A DNA stretch of 64,000 bases from contig NZ_REBQ01000109.1 in the NCBI RefSeq assembly GCF_007692655.1, positions 1 through 64,000 of the forward strand. The letters are read 5' to 3'. The DNA is from Halomonas sp. GTDB lineage: Bacteria; Pseudomonadota; Gammaproteobacteria; Pseudomonadales; Halomonadaceae. Below the pieces are notes generated by a model that was given only the letters and a program-made list of their open reading frames with translations, did no database searches and was not told the origin of the DNA. This document shows, one piece after another, positions 27,064 to 34,732 of this stretch. Numbering within the stretch: the first letter of the stretch is position 1; each line of letters begins with the position of its first letter. Both the position numbers and the translations under genes were made by a program.

Positions 27064-27498
27064 ATGTCTACGACAGCTATCGAAAATGTTGTTTATCGCG
27101 CCCATGCCACCGCCACAGGCGGCCGTGAAGGTCACGCCAAATCGTCAGATGGCGCGCTGGATGTCAAACTCAGCACACCTAAGGAGCTTGGCGGCGCTGG
27201 AGGCGAAGGCACTAATCCTGAACAGCTCTTTGCCGCAGGCTACTCAGCCTGCTTTTTAGGTGCGCTGAAGCACGTGGCCAGCCAGGAAAAAGTAAAACTG
27301 CCGGAAGAGACCAAGATTGACGGCCACGTAGGAATTGGCGCCATTCCTACCGGCTTTGGTATCGAAGTCGAACTAAACATTAGCCTGCCGGGCTTGGAGC
27401 AAGCCGTTGCGCAACAGTTGGTCGATAAAGCCCACGTTGTGTGCCCCTACTCCAACGCCACCCGAGGCAATATCAGTGTCACTCTGACGCTGGTATAA
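27064..27498 (+). CDS. ohr: Organic hydroperoxide resistance protein Ohr
   Basis: A 144-residue Ohr peroxidase that detoxifies organic and lipid hydroperoxides using lipoylated partners. The catalytic cysteines are C63 ([10 protein letters not shown]) and C127 ([12 protein letters not shown]). The conserved [15 protein letters not shown] start region separates it from OsmC. CAGGAG precedes the ATG. Position behind ohrR fits the usual regulated pair. Confidence 0.95.
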   Translation: MSTTAIENVVYRAHATATGGREGHAKSSDGALDVKLSTPKELGGAGGEGTNPEQLFAAGYSACFLGALKHVASQEKVKLPEETKIDGHVGIGAIPTGFGIEVELNISLPGLEQAVAQQLVDKAHVVCPYSNATRGNISVTLTLV

Positions 27499-27506
27499 AG
27501 CACTTA

Positions 27507-28199
27507 CTATGCTAATGCCCACGCCACCGCCTTCTGCGCATGCAAAGCGGTGGTGTCATAAAGAGGCACCGCTGTATCGGCTTGGCTAACCAGCATGGCG
27601 ATCTCGGTACAGCCTAGAATTACCGCCTGAGCGCCTTGAGTATAGAGTGAGTCGATGATGGTGAGGTAGCGCTGGCGCGACGCTTCTTCGAGGCGCCCCT
27701 GACACAGTTCCTCAAAAATCACGCGATGAATGGCATCACGTTCAACCTGATCAGGCAGCACAACCTCAATGCCGAACTGCTTTTTTAGCCGGCCAGTGTA
27801 AAAGTCCTGCTCCATGGTGAAACGCGTACCCAACAGGCCAACGCGAGTCACGCCGTCAGCCTTCAGACGCTCCGCCGTGGCATCGGCAATATGCAGGAGA
27901 GGGATATCAATAGCCAGCTCTATGGCGGGCGCCACTTTGTGCATCGTATTGGTAGCAATCAACAGACAATCGGCTCCAGCACGCTCAATGCGCTTAGCAG
28001 CGCTGGCCAGCAGGTCACCAGCGGCAATCCAGTCGCCCTGCTGCTGTAACGTTTCTATTTCGGCAAAATCGACGCTAACCATCACGATCTTGGCTGAATG
28101 AAAGCCGCCCAGCGCCGCTTTAACGCCTTCGTTTAAGGCCCGGTAATAACTTTGGGTAGACTCCCAGCTCATACCACCCAATACACCGATAACACGCAT
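27507..28199 (-). CDS. Aspartate/glutamate racemase, YgeA type
   Basis: A 230-residue amino-acid racemase of the Asp/Glu racemase superfamily. The first catalytic position is T83 (LIATNTMHKVA) rather than cysteine, and the second is C197 (LGCTEIA). This T83/C197 pair is the arrangement known from the E. coli YgeA L-Asp/Glu-specific racemase, with identical numbering, so it is a subfamily trait and not a lesion. AAGGAG precedes the ATG. It is transcribed alone, convergent with ohr with an 8-base gap. Confidence 0.9.
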   Translation of the reverse strand: MRVIGVLGGMSWESTQSYYRALNEGVKAALGGFHSAKIVMVSVDFAEIETLQQQGDWIAAGDLLASAAKRIERAGADCLLIATNTMHKVAPAIELAIDIPLLHIADATAERLKADGVTRVGLLGTRFTMEQDFYTGRLKKQFGIEVVLPDQVERDAIHRVIFEELCQGRLEEASRQRYLTIIDSLYTQGAQAVILGCTEIAMLVSQADTAVPLYDTTALHAQKAVAWALA

Positions 28200-28362
28200 C
28201 TGCCATCTCCTTGCTAACGTTTCGTGCCTATTAACCTGCTAACTTCCCAACTACCCTTGCAGGAGCTTTTTATTACCCCCATAACAGTAGGATAGACGCA
28301 TAAAGGATCAATACACTTCTGTGCCCAACGGCTAACGACAACCGGCTAATAGCGAGAAAACA

Positions 28363-29229
28363 ATGAGCGATGACACTTATACCCCACCCAGCGTTTGGAA
28401 ATGGGAACCTGGCAACGGCGGAGAATTCGCCAATATTAATCGCCCCATTGCGGGACCCACCCATGATGAGGAGCTGCCTGTAGGTAAGCACCCTTTCCAA
28501 CTTTACTCCCTTGCCACCCCTAATGGCGTCAAAGTAACGGTGATGCTCGAAGAGCTTTTGGAACAGGGAATTCAAGCAGCCGAGTATGATGCCCACCTGA
28601 TTCAAATTGGTAAAGGCGAGCAATTCAGCAGCGGCTTTGTGGAAGTTAACCCCAACTCCAAAATTCCTGCACTGATGGACTACTCAACCAATCCACCTCA
28701 GCGGGTGTTTGAGTCCGGCGCGATCCTGCTTTACCTAGCTGAAAAATTTAATGCTTTCCTACCTACTGACCCGGCAAAACGTACGGAGTGTCTGTCTTGG
28801 TTATTCTGGCAAATGGGCAGCGCGCCGATGCTGGGCGGCGGGTTTGGCCACTTCTATGCCTACGCCCCAGAGAAGTACCAATACCCCATCGACCGCTACA
28901 CCATGGAAGTGAAACGCCAGCTTGACGTGCTTGACCGTCACTTGGCGGATAACCGCTTTATGGCGGGCGATGAGTATACGATTGCAGATATGGCGATTCA
29001 CCCCTGGTACGGTGCTTTGGTGAAAAACCGCGTTTATGAAGCCGCCGAATTCTTAGAAGCACACACCTACAAGAGTGTTCTGCGCTGGACTGAAGAGATT
29101 GACGAGCGCCCTGCCGTGAAACGTGGCCGAATGGTCAATCGCACCTTTGGTGAGCCACATGAGCAACTGCATGAACGTCACGACGCCAGCGACTTTGAGC
29201 TTCGCACACAGGATAAACTGACAGAATAA
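28363..29229 (+). CDS. yghU: YghU-type glutathione S-transferase/disulfide-bond oxidoreductase
   Basis: A 288-residue Nu-class GST-like protein closely resembling YghU, with the long N-terminal arm (YTPPSVWKWEPGNGG), the thioredoxin-fold domain (about residues 45-130, PFQLYSLATPNGVKVTVMLEEL) and an all-helical C-terminal domain. YghU has GSH-dependent disulfide reductase and organic-hydroperoxide activity, in keeping with the nearby ohr system. A perfect 19-bp hairpin follows. Confidence 0.94.
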   Translation: MSDDTYTPPSVWKWEPGNGGEFANINRPIAGPTHDEELPVGKHPFQLYSLATPNGVKVTVMLEELLEQGIQAAEYDAHLIQIGKGEQFSSGFVEVNPNSKIPALMDYSTNPPQRVFESGAILLYLAEKFNAFLPTDPAKRTECLSWLFWQMGSAPMLGGGFGHFYAYAPEKYQYPIDRYTMEVKRQLDVLDRHLADNRFMAGDEYTIADMAIHPWYGALVKNRVYEAAEFLEAHTYKSVLRWTEEIDERPAVKRGRMVNRTFGEPHEQLHERHDASDFELRTQDKLTE

Positions 29230-29258
29230 TAATGTAGCGAACAGCGTCTAGTGCAACC

Positions 29259-29305
29259 ACACAAAACGGCCTACGTTATCAACATCAACGTAGGCCGTTT
29301 TGTGT
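29259..29305. terminator. Strong bidirectional terminator
   Basis: Positions 29259-29277 and 29287-29305 are perfect reverse complements (19 bp, beginning ACACAAAACGG) around a 9-base loop. A and T tracts at the stem base allow termination on both strands. It sits between the convergent yghU and the small unknown gene at 29337. Confidence 0.9.
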
Positions 29306-29336
29306 ATTAAATACCAACCATAACGTTAGTCGAGGT

Positions 29337-29657
29337 TTACTGCTGGCTTTCCCACCACTTGGCATAAGAACTGTTATGGGGCGCGAGTCCACCTTCATCA
29401 GGTGCTTCATCGTCCCACCAAACCGGACCGCGCTCGCCTAACGCCTCCTTGGCGGTTTGGACGGCATTGCGGGCTTGTCGCAGTGCGTCTTCATCCTCTT
29501 TCTGCTGGGCTGTTCTCACTGCGCGGCGAGCTTTCATTAACGCTTTTATATAGTTGCGTTTTTCATCTTCACTTAAACGCGGATCAGTACAACGCCATAG
29601 CCGATTCTTAGCCACAAAGTAGCGCCCGTCGGGAGTGTGCGGATATTTATTTGCCAT
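29337..29657 (-). CDS. Conserved small protein of unknown function
   Basis: A 106-residue protein I do not recognise by function, though the start (YPHTPDGRYFVAKNRLWRCTDP) resembles a small family seen in pseudomonads and Halomonas. The middle (about residues 25-70) is a highly charged helix likely to form a coiled coil. The end is rich in Trp, Asp and Glu (VWWDDEAPDEGG, YAKWWES). AAGGGGATCA precedes the ATG at 29657. No membrane or signal segment is present, so it is cytoplasmic. Confidence 0.75.
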   Translation of the reverse strand: MANKYPHTPDGRYFVAKNRLWRCTDPRLSEDEKRNYIKALMKARRAVRTAQQKEDEDALRQARNAVQTAKEALGERGPVWWDDEAPDEGGLAPHNSSYAKWWESQQ

Positions 29658-29707
29658 TGATCCCCTTACCTTCAGACGCCCCATAGTAGCTACAGTGACT
29701 AACTCGC

Positions 29708-30697
29708 TTAAAAACGCTTTGATAGCGTAATGGCACCAAACTTATCCTGCTCTTCTTGACCATCAAATTCACGGGTACGCTGAACAGCAGCGTAAGTGAC
29801 CTGCCAGTCTTCCCAGGCGATCGCCAACCCAGCAGACGCATCCCCCACCCACTCTTTGCGGTCTACTGAATGGCTGCTGCTAAAGGTATTGCCATCAAGG
29901 GTAAGGTTATGGGCCATGTAGTAGCCCTCAACGTTTGCAAATACGTACCACTGCCAACCGTCGCTAGCACTCATATGGTGGCGGCTACCCGGATTGGGCG
30001 TCAAGGTGGGAATACCCGTTGCCTCATCCCCCCAGCGCACGCTGTAACCCGCACTTGCGTAAGTGTAAAGGTTGCCCAAAGCACCACCGACGCTAGGCCC
30101 ATGGGCGAAATGTTTACCGGCTAGCGGCGTGGTATGCCACCACTGGCGGCGCAGCGCTACATTAACCAACCCTTCGTCACCGAGCTGGTTTCTCCAGCCG
30201 TTGGGACGGTCACTGTCGGTGAATCGATGCACTTCACGCTGAATACTATCAGCAAGCGAAGATGGCCCTACCAAGCCAATATCAAGATGTAGATCAGTAG
30301 CCTGGCGCCAATCCCCCATCGGTACATCTTCATAGAGCGACATGCCGCCGTAAACGAGGCCCGCATAGGGACGATCATCTTCAATCAGGCTGCGCTGCCG
30401 GAGGTTATCCGGCGTATAAATTTGATGCACCAGACGAAAAGCAACCATATCGGCACTGCCCATCAAGCTATCGGGAAGCGCTGTTGCCAGCCGCTGCGTC
30501 CAGTTTTGTTCACTAGGCGAAAACGCCCAGTTAAGTTCAAAGCCACTGGTAAAGTGGCCATCATCGCTGCTGGCGATGGAATCGTTCTCAAACTTAACCG
30601 ATAGTACGCTGTCATCCGCCTGTGCCAGCGTTGACACTAGACTAATGGCAACCACCAGGGGGAGTAGCTGCCATAACTGAGGGGAGTACGCTTTCAT
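29708..30697 (-). CDS. LpxR-like outer-membrane lipid A deacylase (DUF2219)
   Basis: A 329-residue protein with signal peptide (residues 1-26, ending TLAQA) and a beta-barrel matching the LpxR/DUF2219 family. LpxR removes the 3'-acyloxyacyl chain of lipid A. The family's Asn-Asp pair is visible in KFENDSIASSDDGHFTSGFEL, and a candidate catalytic histidine lies in RLVHQIYTPDN. It ends in phenylalanine (SKRF), as outer-membrane barrels do. The ATG at 30697 follows AAGGAACGAG; 37 upstream codons would bury the signal peptide. Confidence 0.85.
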   Translation of the reverse strand: MKAYSPQLWQLLPLVVAISLVSTLAQADDSVLSVKFENDSIASSDDGHFTSGFELNWAFSPSEQNWTQRLATALPDSLMGSADMVAFRLVHQIYTPDNLRQRSLIEDDRPYAGLVYGGMSLYEDVPMGDWRQATDLHLDIGLVGPSSLADSIQREVHRFTDSDRPNGWRNQLGDEGLVNVALRRQWWHTTPLAGKHFAHGPSVGGALGNLYTYASAGYSVRWGDEATGIPTLTPNPGSRHHMSASDGWQWYVFANVEGYYMAHNLTLDGNTFSSSHSVDRKEWVGDASAGLAIAWEDWQVTYAAVQRTREFDGQEEQDKFGAITLSKRF

Positions 30698-30834
30698 TAA
30701 CTCGTTCCTTGAGACGGGTTTTGAGACTGTTTTCGAGACCTGCAACAAACATTGTTGATTGTATGTAATTGTGTAAAAAGATAGCAAGCATACTTTTTCA
30801 ATATCCAATAAAAAAGCGTTAGGTATTCAAAAGA

Positions 30835-30862
30835 CAAGGGGTAGCTTATTGGCTACCCCTTG
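30835..30862 (-). terminator. Terminator after yaeQ
   Basis: CAAGGGGTAGC and GCTACCCCTTG form an 11-bp stem with a 6-base loop. On the minus strand it is followed by TCTTTTG. It lies downstream of the yaeQ gene and upstream of the LpxR-like gene. Confidence 0.7.
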
Positions 30863-30895
30863 ATTGATTTTCTCATTTAAAAAACCTGTTAAAAC

Positions 30896-31435
30896 TTACC
30901 TATCGCGTAGCAACCACTGAGGGGTGATCTCATGCTGGCCATTTTCATCGGTAATAAATAGCGATCCTTCGCTAATCATTACGGCCCAATTAATGGATCT
31001 TGGCAGATCTTTGGCAATGGTGGCTAACGCCTCTTGGGGAAGCCCCGCCACATGAACGTTTTTCAACGACGCCACGTTGGGCAGCACTTTACTCTCCCAC
31101 AGATCAACTCGGCCGTAAGCGAGTAACGACACACGCTCCGCTCGGCGTGAACACCAGGTAATGCGCTCGGCATCTGGAAGCCCTACTTCGATCCAGTGCA
31201 GCAAACGCCCATCCAAACTTTTCTCCCACAGCGCAGGTTCATCTACATCGGAAAGCCCGCGTCCGAAGGCTAGCGTCTCGCTATACCACAACACATAGGC
31301 GAGCAAGCGCGCGGTCATGCGGTCTTCAGTTTCAGAAGGGTGACGGGCCACAGTAAAACGCAGCGTTTCGTACACCCCGCGATCCAGGTCGGTTAGATTG
31401 ATATCAACTTTATAGGGCGTTGCGCTAAGAGCCAT
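30896..31435 (-). CDS. yaeQ: YaeQ family protein
   Basis: A 179-residue YaeQ protein (PD-(D/E)XK nuclease-like fold) of unknown physiological role. Typical segments are YKVDINLTDLDRGVYETLRFTVARHPSET, MTARLLAYVLWY and GLPDAERITWCSRRAERV. The ATG at 31435 is preceded by GGAAAC; an in-frame TTG at 31447 is less likely. The protein is cytoplasmic and forms a single-gene unit ending in a hairpin terminator. Confidence 0.92.
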   Translation of the reverse strand: MALSATPYKVDINLTDLDRGVYETLRFTVARHPSETEDRMTARLLAYVLWYSETLAFGRGLSDVDEPALWEKSLDGRLLHWIEVGLPDAERITWCSRRAERVSLLAYGRVDLWESKVLPNVASLKNVHVAGLPQEALATIAKDLPRSINWAVMISEGSLFITDENGQHEITPQWLLRDR

Positions 31436-31505
31436 TGCAGTTTCCAAACGAAATTTTGCGCCAGTGTACCCGATGCTGGATGCTACTGGTGAATTGGCGA
31501 ACAGG

Positions 31506-32207
31506 CTAAGGGTTGCGGTGATCGGCTATTAGGGTGCCATTTTTCAGCGTATCGGCCTCATGCATGGTCTCGCGCCATGGCTCTTCGAGCGCCGCTTGAT
31601 ACCACGCTTGCATGGCAGGCAGCGCTAGCAGCCGCTCTACGTACCCCTGGGACTCCTCACCGACAGGCAGGCCAAAGGTTTGTATGCGAAAGGCCACTGG
31701 CGCATAAAAGGCATCAACCGCTGAGAAGTGCTTGCCTGCCAAGAAAGGCCCGCCAAAGCGCTCAAGCCCCTGCTGCCATAGCGTATCCAAGCGGGCCACA
31801 TCAGCCTTGAGTTTGGCCGATAAACCATTTAATTCAACCCGCACGCCGCAGTTCATCGAACACTCGTCGCGCAGGGTGCCGAAGCCGCTATGCATCTCAG
31901 CGGTGGCTGAGCGTGCCCAGGCACGTGCGGTTTTATCCCCAGGCCAGACGTTGGGATACTGCTCAGCCAGATACTCGATAATCGCCAGAGAGTCCCACAC
32001 CGCCAGCTCGCCTTCATTCCCTACATCCACTAGGCAGGGCACTAACCCCGAAGGCGAAAAGCGTATAAAGGTATGATGGCTTGCACCCGTGCCGCCTTCA
32101 AATGGCATCAGGTGCTCGTTAAACGGAATATCCAGCGCTTTCATCAGCACCCAAGGGCGCAGCGACCAAGAAGAGTAATTCTTGTTGGCAATATAGAGGT
32201 CAAACAT
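31506..32207 (-). CDS. Glutathione S-transferase family protein
   Basis: A 233-residue GST. The N-terminal thioredoxin-like domain starts MFDLYIANKNYSSWSLRPWVL, where the Ser of SSWSLRP is the likely glutathione-activating residue, and the SLAIIEYLAEQYP segment closes that domain. The C-terminal helical domain follows. AAGGAG precedes the ATG. The NKNYSSWSLR group is widespread in proteobacteria with no defined substrate. Confidence 0.9.
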   Translation of the reverse strand: MFDLYIANKNYSSWSLRPWVLMKALDIPFNEHLMPFEGGTGASHHTFIRFSPSGLVPCLVDVGNEGELAVWDSLAIIEYLAEQYPNVWPGDKTARAWARSATAEMHSGFGTLRDECSMNCGVRVELNGLSAKLKADVARLDTLWQQGLERFGGPFLAGKHFSAVDAFYAPVAFRIQTFGLPVGEESQGYVERLLALPAMQAWYQAALEEPWRETMHEADTLKNGTLIADHRNP

Positions 32208-32256
32208 ACAGCGCTCCTTATATGGAAATTAAACTAGTCGATGAAAGCTGGCCTCA

Positions 32257-32874
32257 TTAACGCGCCGCCTGAGCCAGCGTATTACCCCCCAGCCCCATTA
32301 ACACGCCACCACCGATACGCTGAATAAGAGTGGAGGAACCGTGGGATTTTTGTAACCACGCACGCAGCGGACTAGCCAATAGCACCACCACCACATCCGC
32401 AGATGAGAACAGCACATTGGTAGCGATACCCAACCAAAGCAGTTGCCATGCCACCGGCATCGCGCTCTCGGGTTGCACAAATTGAGGCAGAAAAGCGACA
32501 AAGAAGAGCGCGGTTTTAGGGTTAAGCACTTCAACCAGAAAACTATCTCGCAGCACACGCTTAGTCGTGGCCAGCGGCACCTCGTGGCCTTGAGTTCGAA
32601 TGCCTTGCTGCCATAGCCGCACTCCCATCCAGAGCAGGTAAAGCCCGCCGACGATTTTCATGGCAAGGTAAGCAGGCGGAATCGCCGCAAATAGCAGCGC
32701 CAAGCCGAGCGCGGCGGCTACCACATGAACGTAGCACCCCATATGCACGCCGATAACCGCTAACCACCCGGCGCGTCGGCCTCGCCCCAGGGTTTGCGCC
32801 GCGGTATACAGCATTGCAGGCCCAGGTAAGTAGGCAAAACCAAGCGCGGCGATTAAAAACGCGGCCCACTGCAT
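32257..32874 (-). CDS. LysE/RhtB-family amino acid exporter
   Basis: A 206-residue membrane protein with six hydrophobic segments. It has the LysE/RhtB signature PGPAMLYTAAQTLGRGRRAGW near residues 18-38 and the LNPKTALFFVAFLPQFV segment near 115-131. It would export amino acids or related metabolites. The ATG at 32874 follows GGGAG. A GC-rich hairpin lies just upstream on the complementary side. Confidence 0.9.
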   Translation of the reverse strand: MQWAAFLIAALGFAYLPGPAMLYTAAQTLGRGRRAGWLAVIGVHMGCYVHVVAAALGLALLFAAIPPAYLAMKIVGGLYLLWMGVRLWQQGIRTQGHEVPLATTKRVLRDSFLVEVLNPKTALFFVAFLPQFVQPESAMPVAWQLLWLGIATNVLFSSADVVVVLLASPLRAWLQKSHGSSTLIQRIGGGVLMGLGGNTLAQAAR

Positions 32875-32919
32875 GGTGGTACTCCCTATAAAATCATGGT
32901 TTAGCTTTTGAGAATAAAA

Positions 32920-32945
32920 CGGGGGTGACGCAAGCGCCACCCCCT
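32920..32945 (-). terminator. Terminator at the end of the acyl-CoA operon
   Basis: On the minus strand GGGGGTGGCGC and GCGTCACCCCC pair around a TT loop with one mismatch, followed by GTTTTATTC. It lies 30 bases after the enoyl-CoA hydratase stop codon. Confidence 0.7.
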
Positions 32946-32974
32946 AAATAAGTAAAGCTGAAATAAATCATGGT

Positions 32975-33748
32975 TCAGAAATTCGGTTTGCGCTTCTCCA
33001 CAAACGCTGACATGCCTTCTTTCTGCTCATCACCGGCAAAACAGAACGCAAACAGGCTGGTTTCCAGCGCCAAGGCGCTATCCAGATCCTGATCCAACCC
33101 GTCATGCACCGCCTGTTTAGCACCGCGCACGGACTGCGGGCCGTTGCCTTTAAGCTGCTTGGTGAGCTCTTCAACGTAACTCTCTAGCTCTGCTTGGGGC
33201 ATTACCCGATTCACCAGGCCGATTCGTAACGCCTCTTGGGCGTCGATCTTGCGACCGGTGGTAACCAGATCAATCGCCATGGCGGGGCCGACGCGGCGCG
33301 GCAGGCGTTGGGTGCCGCCAAAACCAGGGATAACACCTAGCAGTACTTCCGGCTGCCCGAATACAGCGTTGTCGCTGGCTACTGCCCAGTCGCAGGCCAG
33401 CGCCAATTCGCAGCCGCCGCCAAGGCAAAACCCATTCACCAGCGCGACCACCGGCACCGGCAGTGTTTCTAGGCGCTTAATCGTACGCAGCGCTTGGCTG
33501 GCAAATGCCCGTGCCTCTTCGGGGGTTTTATCACGCATCTCGGTAATATCGGCCCCAGCCACGAAGGACTTCTCACCCGCCCCCGTAATTAGCACGGCGC
33601 GTAGTTTCGGGTGAGCTTCAAGCTCTACTAAGTGCGCTTCCAGCGCGGCGAGTACTTCGCTGTTAAGCGCATTCAGCGCTTTAGGACGATTGATGGTCAG
33701 TCGCACCACTCCATCGTTATCAACCTTCTCAATCACTGCTTCGCTCAT
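32975..33748 (-). CDS. Enoyl-CoA hydratase/isomerase family protein
   Basis: A 257-residue crotonase-fold enzyme. The oxyanion-hole and CoA-binding segments FVAGADITEM and NGFCLGGGCELALACD are present, and both catalytic glutamates are in place (CELALA and GQPEVLLGVIPGFGGTQRL). It hydrates trans-2-enoyl-CoA. AAGGAG precedes the ATG at 33748. It is the last gene of a four-gene operon. The neighbouring ligase and dehydrogenase are of the DmdB/DmdC kind, so methylthioacryloyl-CoA should be considered as a substrate besides crotonyl-type CoAs. Confidence 0.92.
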   Translation of the reverse strand: MSEAVIEKVDNDGVVRLTINRPKALNALNSEVLAALEAHLVELEAHPKLRAVLITGAGEKSFVAGADITEMRDKTPEEARAFASQALRTIKRLETLPVPVVALVNGFCLGGGCELALACDWAVASDNAVFGQPEVLLGVIPGFGGTQRLPRRVGPAMAIDLVTTGRKIDAQEALRIGLVNRVMPQAELESYVEELTKQLKGNGPQSVRGAKQAVHDGLDQDLDSALALETSLFAFCFAGDEQKEGMSAFVEKRKPNF

Positions 33749-33860
33749 GGCGGGCTCCTTATTTGTTATTGAATAGTAAAGCGGACACCACTTAACCCTA
33801 GCGAACGCTTGGTTGAGTGGCAATCACTTATTTATGCCGCACTGTTATCGTCAGCGCAAG

Positions 33861-34709
33861 CTAGTCGTAGTGATAAAAACCGCGACCACTTTTACGGCCT
33901 AGGTAGCCCGCGGCGACCATGCGCTTAAGCAGTGGGCAGGGTCGATATTTGGGGTCGCCAAAGCCCTCTTGGAGTACTTCCATAATCGCCAGGCAAACAT
34001 CAAGGCCAATCAAATCTGCCAGTGCTAACGGCCCCATGGGGTGGGCGGCACCGAGCTTCATGGCGTCATCGACTGCCTCCGGCGTTGCGGTGCCCTCTTG
34101 CACAATAAACGCAGCCTCATTGATCATCGGTACCAGTAGGCGATTCACCGCAAAACCTGGCGCATCGCCCACCGGCACAGCGGTTTTGCCTAACGCGATA
34201 GCGAGCTGTTCAATACGCTCAACGGTTTCATTTGATGTCTGTTCCGCGCGAATCACTTCCACCAGTTTGAGAACCGGGACCGGGTTAAAAAAATGCATAC
34301 CCACTACGCGCTCAGGGCGCTCGCAAACTGCCGCCAGGCGCGTTAATGAAAGCGACGAGGTGTTAGAGGCCAAAATGGCCTCGCTGCTTAAACGGCTTAG
34401 GTCGCGAAACAGCTGTTCTTTCAGTTCAGGCTGTTCTGGAGCCGCTTCAATAATCACCGCACAATCACTCAGCGTATCTAGCGTCGTGGTCGTCGAAAGG
34501 CGCGCTAAGGCAGCATTTCTATCCGCTTCGCTGATTTTTTCTTTCGCTACCAGCTTGCTCAAGCCTTTATCAATATTTGCCTCGGCGCGACTAAGCTGCT
34601 CCTCGGCTACATCGTAGAGCCTAACGGTGAAGCCACTCGCAGCCACTACCTGGGCAATCCCCTGCCCCATTGTGCCGGCACCTACTACACCTATCGTTTT
34701 GTCGCTCAT
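33861..34709 (-). CDS. 3-hydroxybutyryl-CoA dehydrogenase
   Basis: A 282-residue 3-hydroxyacyl-CoA dehydrogenase of the PaaH/Hbd type. The NAD-binding motif VGAGTMGQGIAQ is at residues 8-19, the catalytic segment GMHFFNPVPVLKLVEVI near 138-154, and DAPGFAVNRLLVPMINEA follows. It oxidises (S)-3-hydroxybutyryl-CoA to acetoacetyl-CoA. GGAGCGAG precedes the ATG. It lies between the ligase and the hydratase genes in the operon. Confidence 0.94.
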   Translation of the reverse strand: MSDKTIGVVGAGTMGQGIAQVVAASGFTVRLYDVAEEQLSRAEANIDKGLSKLVAKEKISEADRNAALARLSTTTTLDTLSDCAVIIEAAPEQPELKEQLFRDLSRLSSEAILASNTSSLSLTRLAAVCERPERVVGMHFFNPVPVLKLVEVIRAEQTSNETVERIEQLAIALGKTAVPVGDAPGFAVNRLLVPMINEAAFIVQEGTATPEAVDDAMKLGAAHPMGPLALADLIGLDVCLAIMEVLQEGFGDPKYRPCPLLKRMVAAGYLGRKSGRGFYHYD

Positions 34710-34732
34710 ACACTCGCTCCTTAAATGCGTTA

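Noticed and set aside
33919-34617. Plus-strand open frame of 232 codons across the 3-hydroxybutyryl-CoA dehydrogenase gene
   Set aside because: Ser/Ala/Arg-rich translation with no family resemblance, fully antisense to a conserved enzyme.
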